From: Hyalella azteca
Lineage: Eukaryota; Arthropoda; Malacostraca; Amphipoda; Hyalellidae
Direction: 5' to 3'
DNA: 64,000 nucleotides
Assembly (NCBI RefSeq): GCF_000764305.2
Contig: NW_025937364.1
Coordinates: 124,001 to 188,000, forward strand
Shown in pieces: positions 26,227 through 37,500 of this stretch; position 1 is the first letter of the stretch, and the number at the start of each line of letters is the position of its first letter. The notes under the pieces are model-generated. The model was not told where the DNA came from and did not search any database. It saw only the letters and a program-made list of their open reading frames with translations. A program made the position numbers and the translations under genes.

Positions 26227-29200
26227 ATGACCTCCGATAAAGCCTACTCTAACCCTGCGTATGAGCCTGAAGTGAGTGACCTGAAGCACTTAATAAGTTG
26301 GTATTCTTTTCGGTAGAAACATTATGTATCTAATTTTACGTCAGTTGTGTGCTTCTTGTAAATAATTATATCGGTCCTATTCTTAAGCATATCTCTGTAT
26401 TCAGACAGTTTTTATTTTGCGTTGAGAGGCGGGTAGAATAAGAATCCTAAATGAGTCGACTTTTCCTTAATTGAGCGTTGTAAATACTGAGGAAATACCG
26501 TTAAAAGTAATTGCTTGTTTCTGCCGCTGGCGTATCGATAATCTTAATATCCCTAGTTGAGCGTCTTATTTTTACCAGCTTTTGAGTGGAGCGTCATTAT
26601 AATTTGAACCAAATCTGTACCTTGGTTATATTGGTGTTCATTTATCAGGGCCATGATTCAATCATCGACGTGGAGCGAGGACTCCAACGAAGCCAGTCGA
26701 AAGTTACGCAGCAAATAACTTATTCCTGGCACAATGTAAACGTATTCGCTCGTCCACCAACTGGCTGCTGCGGCAAGAAATCAAAGAACGCACCCACTAA
26801 GCATATATTAAAGAATGGTAAGTCTTATCGCGTATCGATCGTCAATGTAAACCATCCGAAGTTTCATCTAGATTATCGTAACGAGTTTAATTTATAACCG
26901 AACTGAGAAAACATCCTAACTTCCAAATTTATTCTCCTCATATATTTCAAAGCTGATGCATTTGATCGGATGTAATGAATGTTTGTTCTCGATCAGTGTC
27001 GGGAATTTGTCGGCCAGGCGAACTACTTGCCATCATGGGAGCTTCCGGTGCTGGCAAGACGACGCTCCTAAACGTGCTCACCGGCCGTGGCGGTGACCTG
27101 CTCAACGTATCTGGTTCGTGCTCAAAGTTGTGGCAAGTTATCATGTTCAGCAATAAACGAGAAAAATTCACATGTAGTATGACCTTGAGTAATAAGTTTT
27201 TTTATGGTCAACAATGATTTTGCTATCAAGCGATTGTCCCTGAAAGTCTTCGATATCTTGATCATCTTTTGAAATCCATGCACGAAAAGTGCTATTAATC
27301 ATGATTGATTTTCATCACATATTTTTGCGCAACAATCCTTGAGTCACTGTGGCATTAGATGCGACAATATTTCAGCATGACTGAGCCAGTGTGTTGAACA
27401 CAATAGATTAAGTGACTGCATGGAGGTAGACTGCATTAACTCGTCCCCGACTTAGCGTCAGCTAGTTGACAATACATCGCTATCACTCATAACATATCTG
27501 ATAGTAAATCATTGCAGCGATGATTTTTCAAGATTCTGTTAATGCTAAAGTTTCTTGACGCAATGTAATTGAAACGCATTAACAACCTTTCTTGAATATA
27601 TCAATATAAGTAATGGCCATTAAATTGAAATCATTTACGGCTATGTTCAAAATTCTGGGATCAGTACTTTTACCTGCTGACCAATGAACAAGCCTTCAAT
27701 CATCGAGCGAGTGTGAAAGAACGCTCATTTTTCTTGATAGTGCTTTGTACATATTTTAATTGTTTTTACAATGAATTAATTTTTCTATCAAAACGAAGGC
27801 AATCTGTGCGTCAATGGATTGACTATGAAGCCGTCGCAGCTGACGAGCCAATCAGCCTACGTACAACAAGACGATCTGTTCGTGGGAACCCTCACCGTCA
27901 AAGAGCAACTCATATTTCAGGTAAAAAAATGAATAATCTAGTTTTAAATTGAGGATCTTTTGATATATTGCTAGAAAAAATAGCTAACAGGTAAAAAAAT
28001 ATATAATCTAGTTCTCAATTGAGGATATTTTGATATATTGCTGGAAAAAAAATAACTGACAGGTAAAAAAAATAATCTAGCTCTCAATTGAAGATATTTT
28101 GATATATTGCTGGAAAAAATAGTTAAACAATAGTTTTGTCAGTTTTTAAGGGTGTCCTTGTCTGCAGGCTCGTCTCAGGATGGACAGAAACATACCTCAC
28201 GAAAAGCGAATGGAACGCGTGAGAGAAGTCATGCAGGAGGTGGGCTGCTAATTAATTTTTGCTGCTTCCTGCAATTAATTGAATATTTTTCTAAATAATT
28301 GATCGTTCTAATATTATTATAATTTTTATTTATATTATTTGATAAGCAGCGTTATTTCCTCTGATTTAAGTAAAAATTTAAATGCATGCAATCCAAGAAT
28401 GGAAAAAATTGTACTGCCTGCTCGTTTGACAAATGTCGCTTGAAACGCGCTGTAAATTTCTGTTGAAAGGCTCTGAATAATAACTTCTTTTTGCAGGCAA
28501 ATGTATAAATATTTAGAACTAGCGTAACACGTGATTTGTCGTTCCAGCTGAGCTTGACCAAGTGTCAGAACACGCTTATTGGGATTCCTGGTCGTATCAA
28601 AGGAATTTCGGGTGGAGAAACGAAGAGACTTGCTTTTGCGTGCGAGGTTTGTTTATTGGTTTGTTGACAATGATTAATTCTACTGAGAAAAATTAATGGT
28701 ATTCAGTTTTTTCTCAATCCTCCTCAATTTAAATAGTGTATAATTCTACAAATGATGTATAATTATAAAAAAACAATAATGTTTAAATAATGTATAATTG
28801 TAAAAAAATTATAATGTATAAATAATTTCCTCTTGTGTATAACTTGTTTACAGAAGAAAGGGATAAATTGGCGAAAATTGATTCCATCGTCGAATTAGAA
28901 CCTATTTTCATCTCTCCTAAATTAGTGCTTTGTTAGGATCCTCTTGCCTCATGCCTCGAAATTAATTAATTCATTATTGCATCGGTACTTCACTGGTAGT
29001 GTTCATACATGCAATGTTCATATGTGATTTCACTTGATGGTAAAATTTAACCCTATATTGATGCCGAGTCTTGGGCAGGTGTTGACAAACCCTTCACTGA
29101 TGCTGTGCGATGAGCCAACAACAGGTCTCGACTCCTTCATGGCCCAAACCATCGTCGAAGCGATGCGAGACATGGCCCAAACAGGACGCACTATCATCAG

Positions 29201-32200
29201 CACAATCCATCAGCCCAGCTCTGAAGTGCGACTTCTATTGTTTATATCTGTGCATCTCTTGGTCTCAGCTGCATTTTATTCAAATTTCAAGGAGCCTGGA
29301 GATTCTCAACACTGAGCAAAACCCCTTGTATTAATTAAACAATCATATCTTTTATACGCTTGCTTAGTTTTTGGCCATTGAAATGTTGGTATATTTACAT
29401 TTAGCGTTACATTTTTAGGTGAGGAGTATTAATTTTCCTTAATTTTCAGGTTTTCGCGCTATTCGATCGCGTGCTGCTGATGGCTGAAGGGCGTGTCGCC
29501 TTCTTGGGTCTCACCACAGAGGCTCTCGCCTTCTTTGAGAGGCGAGTCGTTAATGACTTTCCTAGACTTATTCCTAAATTTTTATACAAATTCATAATAT
29601 TTTGTTTGATAGGCTTTGCTTTCATTTTTCAGCAACAATGATAATCATAACTAATACTGAATCACTTTCTTCCCTTAAATTCTAAAGCCTCAATAATGTA
29701 ATTTAATTCAAATATCTACATTTACGAATTGTATTTCTACATAAATTTTTTAGCAAAACCTGTTCTGTCAGTTATATCGAGTTGACTGTTTGGATCAATT
29801 CCTGAATAGCTTCAACTTGGTTACTGCTTTAGATCGTTAGTATCGCTTAGTGCTACAGGACTGTTTGAATTTTGTCCGTTTTGCAGAGCGGGTAAGACCT
29901 GCCCTGATAATTTCAACCCCGCTGACTTCTTCATCATGACGTTGGCTGTTGAGCCTGATCGCGAAGAAGAATCGAAGAGTTTCATCGCTAAAGTTTGTGA
30001 CGACTACGATGCAAATGAAGGGAAGGAAGTAACACGACAAGTGTTGGCCAACAGCGCCGGGGGCAAAAAGGAGGACGTATTTTCAGATTCCAAAGTACGG
30101 CATTTTTCCTAAAGGGAACGTTCTCCGTCTTGTAACTAAACGACAATGTATTTACTTAATTTGAAAGTCATTTGATGTTTGAATTTAACTTTTTTTTGTT
30201 GCCAGACTTGTGTAGATGTAAATTAAGTAAGCCTATACAAGATACAGCAGCACCAAACCAATTTCTCTTTTTATTGTAATAATTTTCTCTGATTTTTTTT
30301 CAGACCCATAAAAGTCCTTACAAAGCAAGTTGGACTTCTCAGTTCTCGGCTGTGCTCGTGCGTTCTACTTTGGAAATTTTGAGGGATCCTACTCAACTGC
30401 GCATTAAAATCATACAGACCATTGTAAGGAACTCTCGACAACTAATGCCTTGCTTAAATTATTCGACATTATTGTACAAGATGCAGTATTATAATAAATA
30501 AAAAGAGATCAATGAAATTAGACGTCTTAATTTTCGAGCAGCATTTGCAACACAGTGCACGTTGAGCAAGAATTTACTATTGAGTAATATTAAGCCTTTA
30601 TCCCTTGATGGAGAGTAACATTAAGCTTTTATTCCTTGATTGTGAATTCCCTCGCTTAACAAAAATTCTTGCAGATGATTGCTTTATTACTTGGGCTCAT
30701 CTTCCTCGATCAAGAAAATGACCAAGCAGGCGCTAAGAACTGCATAAGCGTTCTCTTCTTGCTGCTCACCAACATGACTTTCCAGAACACCTTCGGGGTG
30801 GTCAATGTAAGTACTCATACCTGTTCTCTCACTTTCGCAAGAATGTTCAATGTTATGCTAAGAAGTGAATAATAATACCTGAATTTAAAAGAAATTGTCT
30901 ATGTCTATTCCGAATTATTTATCAAGTTAATTTGGCTTCCCATGTTGATAATGGCAACTGATATGCTAATATTGGTTGTATTGAAAGTGTTTTTAGTGAT
31001 TTATTAAGAAATTTGGTTGATTTAAAAAGAGCTACTTGGCAGTGGCTATCTAGTTTTGCCTCTTGGTCAACGTTTCACTGTGATCGACTTGACTTCAGTA
31101 ATGTTTGTTTTCGTTTCTGCAATGACTTCTTTATTTGGTTTAGTAACGATAATCTTTTCATGTATTCAGTTAATTTTTTCAACAGCTTTTCGCAACTGAG
31201 GTAGAGATTTTCACGCGTGAGCATGAGAACGGCATGTATCGCTCAGACGTGTTCTTCATCGCCAAAAATGTTGCAGAAATCCCCATGGCAGTTCTTCAGC
31301 CAGGTTTTTGAATTGTTTTGATGTCAAATCATCATCCAAATGTCTCTTAAAACCTGTGATAAACTAAAATGTTTTGCATGTATCTATTTTGAATAATAAA
31401 TATTTATTTTTTATTTTATTTGTGTTTTTTTTCAATAATATTCTCGTAACTTATTTTCCAATAATCATAATTTCAGTGCTGTTCGTGGGTGTGATCTACT
31501 ACATGGTTGGACTGAATCCTGGTGCGGATAACTTCTTCATTTGTATGGGCATCATCGTTCTAGTTGCTAATATCGGCGTTTCCTTCGGTTTGTATTCTTT
31601 TTAATATATATGCCGATTTCTAGTTAGCTTATAATCATAAATTTCAGTTCCTTGCAATGGGATTTTTTAATTTGATATTACCTTCATAAATGATGTAGAC
31701 GTTCAATTCTTTCGTGTAAAATAAATACGGTTATGAAAAGCTTTGAACTTGAATTTATTTTCCGAGTTATTTAAGTTATCTCATAAATGTGAGCTACTTT
31801 AATTATAATTCATCCGTTTCACCTTCAGGCTATCTCATCTCATGTTTAGCTCGCAACCTCGAGATGGCATTGGCCATTGCTGCTCCTCTCATCATACCGT
31901 TCATGTTGTTCGGAGGCTTCTTTCTCAACTCCGAGTAAGACTTGCTATAATTAACGGATCTCGTTCTTAAAGACCATACTGGTGGTTCCTGCACTAGTTA
32001 TTAAAGTATTTTAATAATATTTTTCCAATTCTTTTGTTAACGTCATGAAATTATTTGCAGTTCCGTACCGGTGTACTTCATCTGGCTGCAGTACATTTCG
32101 TGGTTCAATTACGCCAATGAGGCCTTGAATATAAATCAGTGGGATGATTTCGGCAGTATTGGATGCGAGTTCGGAAACAACACCAGCAGTCTCTGTCCTT

Positions 32201-32510
32201 ACCAAACTGGTGACGATGTCTTGCGAGATCTCAACTTTGAATCGGTTAGTGAATATTTTTGACTTTCTTGATTGTTACAAGGCAATTATGTCAAATTTAA
32301 AATGAAAAACTGACGATTATCTGACGGTTTATTTTTATTTTGTATTCATTTGTCAATACATATGTTCATAACGTCCGTTATTAAGATGTGTTTAAATTTC
32401 AGGACAATTTTGGAATGGACATCGGTGTCATGTTCGCCTTGCTCTTTGGCTTCAGAATCATCGCTTTCGCTTTCCTATTTGGACGACTATACCGAAAGAA
32501 AAGTGATTAA
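26227..32510 (+). CDS. White-like ABCG half-transporter
   Basis: Sixteen exons join in phase: 26197-26271 (ATG at 26227), 26649-26817, 26997-27113, 27799-27920, 28168-28239, 28548-28646, 29079-29225, 29450-29541, 29887-30094, 30304-30423, 30675-30806, 31186-31303, 31477-31587, 31829-31934, 32061-32244 and 32403-32510. The protein has 649 residues, near the usual 600-690. The nucleotide-binding domain comes first: Walker [10 protein letters not shown] (86-94), Q-loop AYVQQDD, signature ISGGE (195-199), Walker B LMLCDEP (215-221) and H-loop His252. A six-helix membrane domain follows from about residue 360. White dimerises with Scarlet or Brown to carry ommochrome and pteridine pigment precursors into pigment granules. 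Blocks such as [15 protein letters not shown] and [12 protein letters not shown] match White best, but arthropods have several white-like paralogues. The intron after exon 8 uses a GC donor. An extra N-terminal exon is possible because the first exon also reads open upstream of the ATG. Confidence 0.93.
27918..28127 (+). repeat. Triplicated 70-bp unit carrying the exon 4 splice donor of the white-like gene
   Basis: Three adjacent copies begin at 27918, 27988 and 28060. Each begins CAGGTAAAAAA and continues through TAATCTAG to TTTTGATATATTGCT. The first CAG|GTAAAA is the authentic donor of the exon that ends at 27920. The other two are potential decoy donors; use of either would read into TGA within a few codons. 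Confidence 0.9.
29542..29547 (+). promoter_or_regulatory. Non-canonical GC splice donor (GCGAGT) in the white-like gene
   Basis: The exon reading FFE ends at GAGAG and is followed by GCGAGT. The next exon begins after TTTTGCAG at 29887, and only a junction at GAGAG|GC keeps the frame into the conserved [10 protein letters not shown] block. The nearby GTCGTT, three bases downstream, would give an immediate stop. GC-AG introns are a known minor class, and AG|GC(A/G)AGT fits their consensus. Confidence 0.8.
30582..30641. repeat. Tandem duplication, 31-bp period
   Basis: GAGTAATATTAAGC with the following TTTATCCCTTGATG (30582-30610) is repeated with a few changes at 30613-30641, within a white-like gene intron. 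Confidence 0.75.
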
Positions 32511-32809
32511 TCAGTTGACCAACGTGAGCTACGTCTTCCAGGATTTTCCCCAGAAAATATTAATGTGTTTTCAGTGTTAGTTACAAACTTTCCATTCACA
32601 TTACCAAGAGGAGAATGGAATTCGGGACGTAAACTAGATTAGTAATTCGTTATGTACCGTATGTATGGTATGAGGCATTGCATTCGTCTTCAGTCATTTC
32701 ACAGTACTTCATGTATAAAAAAAGGCCTTGACAATTTATACTAGCTGCACATAGTAAACTTTTTGGTCTTTAATATTTAGTTTGTGCGTTACCCTGCTGT
32801 ACAGTTGTT

Positions 32810-32815
32810 AATAAA
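32810..32815 (+). other. Candidate polyadenylation signal of the white-like gene
   Basis: AATAAA lies about 300 bases after the stop codon, followed by a short A/T then GT-richer sequence. Confidence 0.55.
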
Positions 32816-33713
32816 TAATAATTTGTAATGGAGGTGTCCAAACCACCCAGATCCCTCTAACACCAGCGATATCTTGTCTTCTAATCGAGGAGTGATGTTC
32901 GGTTATAATATCAAGTGTGGGCGGCGAATATATCTGATATGCGCGGTGAAAGGTGATTTCATTGATTTCCCTATTTCAATGAATGAAAATCTTATACTAA
33001 ATGAATAATGGAATTTAAATATGATGAATTTTGATATTTTACTCAGAAAATTTCACAATAGATTTGTTCATTTCTTTTCAATTCGGTTTATCTAACTGTA
33101 AAATTTTTGTGGTAAAATACGAATGTCCAGATTCCTGAAGAGACCAAGTATGAAGCTTGTTTAGAACTACGATGAAGGCATATAGTAGCAACTTTTTCTA
33201 AACAATGCCAATCAAGCGACTTTCATGTCGACCATTTGCATTTTTTCTTCTTCCAATTCTAGAATTTAACTTTCACACGATGAAGAAAGTTAGTAGTTTG
33301 CTCGATTATTTAGTTAGCAATACCATCTATTAAACTCAAACCCGGAAGTGCATTGTTACTTGTCCTTTTTTTTCTGTAGAAATGTCTCTGAGAGCGAAGT
33401 TACTCGTAATTAAGACAATTTAACGCATAAGGAAATATTTTGTTGAAAAGCTTCTAAAGGCTAATAACTGCTTGAATTGCGTTTGAATTAACACGATGAA
33501 TTTGAAACGAGTAATAGCCCTGCTTTTGTTTTACTCTTTGTAGGTTCATGAAAAAATATTCAGAATGACGAAAAATGAATTAAAATTGTGATTCATGCCC
33601 TATGGTGTCTAATTGTCTTGGCTATTACACGGGTAAATTTAAGCGCTTTTAGTTTAATTACAATTTCGGAAATTAATCTTTGGCCCGAGTCGTCACAAAG
33701 ACGAAATAATGTT
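32816..33713. other. Intergenic sequence before the SINE
   Basis: I see no gene, RNA or mobile element here. The sequence is AT-rich and has no long open frame. Confidence 0.5.
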
Positions 33714-33936
33714 TTTAATAATAATAATAGCGGTTTCAGCGTTTATTAGGCTGTAGGCCTGTCGCCGATTCTTAACATCGCAGAACAATCACAGCATTTT
33801 GAGGTCTCGAACTTGCAACGCACTGCTACAATTCTGCTGTGCTTAACCGCCCGGCCTCCTTGCCGATTCTGACTAGAAACTGTCGCACAGAGCTGGGATC
33901 GAACCCGCGCCTCTCTAGTGCGTCAATACTCTGGTA
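33714..33936 (-). mobile_element. Dimeric tRNA-like SINE, fullest copy
   Basis: Read on the minus strand, the element starts near 33936 with a tRNA-like 3' half whose B box is GGGTTCGATCCC. It continues into a second tRNA-like unit with a Ser/Leu-type A box (GGGCGGTTAAGC) and a B box (AAGTTCGAGACC), then a unique body, and ends in a trinucleotide tail of ATT units. The internal boxes imply RNA polymerase III transcription and movement by a partner LINE. Two further copies of the family lie at 51267-51372 and 52228-52440. The exact 5' end is uncertain and no clear target duplication was found. Confidence 0.75.
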
Positions 33937-34419
33937 ACAATTGAGATTAATCGATTTGAAAACACATTCAGGACTTTAATATAAAAATAGATTGTAGAAG
34001 ATGTAAATTTTGTAGAAGTTACCTAAGCGCAATCCAGCGGACCAGCAGCGTTGTCGTTAAATTATAATTATTGCACAAGTTACGACCATCTCTCGAAGTT
34101 CGAAATATGCAGCGACACAGGTGCTGCATGTTCTGCTAATGTCGCAAAACGAGATAGATAGTTTAATCCTACTCTTATTTTTCAAATAACAATTAATTTA
34201 TTCTCATATATGGGCAGAAATGGGTTTCAACTCATTAACTATTTAGAATTACTGATACCCCGAACGATAATTGCTAAATTTCTATTCTGAGGGTAATTTA
34301 GCTAATTAATCGTATGTTGTTACTTTTTACGTGCTTACATATGTTTTTAATACAAAGTGCTATTGCACCATGAAGCGCAAGTCTTTTTGTGTATGATGTG
34401 GCAACAGCTGCAATAATAA

Positions 34420-34460
34420 GAACCTTCAGCTCAGTTCGGTCTTGTTTGTTTTCGTCGCGT
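34420..34460 (+). promoter_or_regulatory. Candidate core promoter of the eS27 gene
   Basis: CTCAGTTCGG near 34428 matches the arthropod initiator TCAGTY, and a pyrimidine-rich TCTTGTTTGTTTTC follows, as expected for a ribosomal protein mRNA start. It is about 100 bases upstream of the start codon. The placement is inferred from motifs only. Confidence 0.35.
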
Positions 34461-34530
34461 AGTGTGGAAGAGTGCTGTCAAGCTCGACATTGATATTTGA
34501 TACAAATCTGCCGTACAAGTTCTATTCACA

Positions 34531-37500
34531 ATGCCGGTATGTGATATAGATATTAACACCTATCCGTTAAAGTGCTATAAAATTAATTATTGTACTTATT
34601 ATGTGCTCCTGCTGCCCTGCACTTGGATAATGTTGAAGTTTCATGCAATTGCCAAAGTTTTCGAGATTGATCTTGCTTCTTAGAATCTTAGTCACTTAGA
34701 AATATTTAAAAATCTATATCATTTTGCGTGTGTGCATTGTGCTATGAATTAACTAGTCTAACAAAGTTTTTATGCCCTTTATAAAGCATGCATAACGTCA
34801 TGGTAATATCTATGCATTATGGCTCAACAATTTTGAGTAGCCTCAAAAACTAAAAAGTCATGCGTTAAACTTAAAGTTAAAACTTAAACCGGCATGAAAC
34901 AGTGGCACTTGGCAGACTGGCAGCCATAGTGGCAAACCAGAGATTTTTTAGAATCAATTCATTTTTAATTTCCTCATTTACTCAAGATTTGAACCAATTT
35001 ACCTATTATGTATGATAGTTAATGCTGGTATCCATGATACCTACTTAACTGGCCTACCTACATAGGTACAGGACTCAAAAACAAGCTTGAGGGAGAGTCT
35101 AAAAAACTCTGCTTTGCCACTATGCAGTGGCAGCTGACTCAACAAGGAAGGTCAACAAAAAAGTTTAGTTGATCAGTGATAACCACTATGAATCATTCTA
35201 GTACTCTACTAGCCTACTTCATGCAGGTGGAATTAAGGAGGGTAATATATCAATATATATGAAGAAGCAGTAAAGCACACTTCAGGATTGAAATTTTCCT
35301 ATTTATTACTGAAATTTTGAGGCTCCATAGCTTCCACAGTGATCATTTTTGGTGCATCAGTGCACCTACATAGGTAGTGGCGTAGTGCATCAGCTGATCA
35401 GAGCCATCTGTCATGTGAGAGCTTCCGAGGGCACTGTGTTATAGATTTCCAAGCTGTGATTTGATTTTTTGACCCATGAATACCTTATGCTTATCAAGGC
35501 TGTGGCCTGTGGAGTGTGGAGGCGTGGAGAAATGGAGAAGACTGGAGAGCTATTCATTAGCTGTAAAGTTATTTGCATGGGCATACACATAACTTTGCAG
35601 TTTGCATGCACTCGTGTTACCCGATCCCCGGTTACCCCATCCATATCTCTAACTTTAACCTTGAAGTTGAAATGTTCATGAAATATTTTCATCAAGCTAG
35701 AGACAATTGAAATTTGAACATGTTATGTTACAGAATTTTGTTGAAGAAACAATGCAGTTAGCTATATTGCAGTCTCATGTGATTGCAACTATGTGCAGGC
35801 ATGGAAAATAGCTAGGCCTACTTGGCAAGCAGGGACTGGATTTTTTGAGCCATTGTTTTACGGGTTCGCCAGCCGTGACTCCATTTCTTTGAGCTGTGGA
35901 TTCCATATCTCGGCTGTGTAAAGCTATTTACAAGCTGTGAACTTATTATTTACAAAGTCCCATGCATGAGTTACCTCCACATCTCTAAATTTTACCCTAA
36001 AATCAGGCGCTAACATTTGTCTTGCCTTAAGCAGCAACTGAACAAGTGATAATGCAGTCTAACTGCTCTGACATGACCACAACTATGCTATATTCAAGGG
36101 AACGTTTTGTGTTGACTTAATAAGTTGTTGTTATTACGTTCTGCTTGTTATTTTGGCAGAAGGCCCGCAGGAGCATTGAAGTATGTATACTGCGGATTGT
36201 GGAAGTTGAAAATTTTATAAAATGACATGTTTGCAAAGTGCAGACAAAAAATTATGACATTAAAGCTGTGAAATTTCATATCTAATTCTACTGTAATTAT
36301 GATATTGGAGTTGTGATATTTCAGAAAAAATGGAACTTTTTTAGCCCTGACTATGTGTTCATCAATGAAGCATTTTGGGTACCCTCATTATGCTGCTTTT
36401 ATGCAGGATATTTTGATGGGAGCCTGGTACTGAACCACAAAAGTTTTCAATATCAGGAAATGACACATTGGTGAACCACTATTTTCTTGAAAAAAAAATT
36501 AAAATACATTGCAATATAAATGTAAGATTTCATGCCTATTTCAATTATGTGATCTTAGGGGAAGTGTCTTGGCAAAAAATTGAAAATTGTTACTCCGGTT
36601 TTTAGGCTCATTTTAAAGGTCCAGAAACTGCACATCTAAAGAGCCCACAAATTGATCACAAATTTCAGTTTTTTGGCTCTCCTGAAACGTTGGAATTTTC
36701 ATCTTGAAAAACTATCTCCTACTATGATTTTCAAGCTATAGCATTGAGAAATGAACCATTCAATTAGTAAAAAAATTTGTAGAGGTCCTCTGGTAATTTT
36801 TTTATTAATTTTTTGTTTTGATTATATATTGAAAGAAAGGGAGGGAGGGTTCAAAATTGAAAAAAAAAAAATCAGAAAAATAAACTAATTACAAAAAACT
36901 GAAGGATCTTTGGACATGGTCTTAATGCATCAAATGACATGTCTCTTGATGTTTTAGTTTGAAAATCCTAGGAGGAGATAGATTTTTACAGTACCCCCCC
37001 CCCCCCACTCTTTTGCCATTTTCTGTGAGTTTCAAATTTCCTTTCACTTCTCTGAAAAATTTACTTGAACAAAAAGTCTTAAATTTTCATTTTAACTGTG
37101 TTTCAAAATGCTCTGTCCATAAATAAAAGTTTTTTTCTTTTTTGGTACCTATAGATGTAGATGCTCCCCTTGAGGGTAGCGCCTAGGTAAAAAATTGTAA
37201 TTTTTGGCTTTTCATGTTTTCATGCTCATCTTAAAGCTGCAATTCTGACCTATCCAACGGTACCAAAATCATCTCTGTATGTTGATTTATGCGTTCATGA
37301 CAGATTGTGAAAGATTTAGGTTGTGTCAATGTCTTAACAAATGTCTATGGGGGGGAATTAGCTGCCAGCACATATAAAGTACGCTCTCTTGGCATTGAGC
37401 TTCAGTTAACCCCAAGCCATGGTTGAACTATATAAGGTTGACCCACAAGGAGTTTAGATGAAGTCTGACCCATGAGTTCTTTCAGTTCAGCTTTCTTGTT

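Noticed and set aside
33838..33936. A genuine tRNA gene on the minus strand
   Set aside because: The boxes are tRNA-like, but the arms do not make a complete cloverleaf and the unit is shared with other copies, which fits a SINE.
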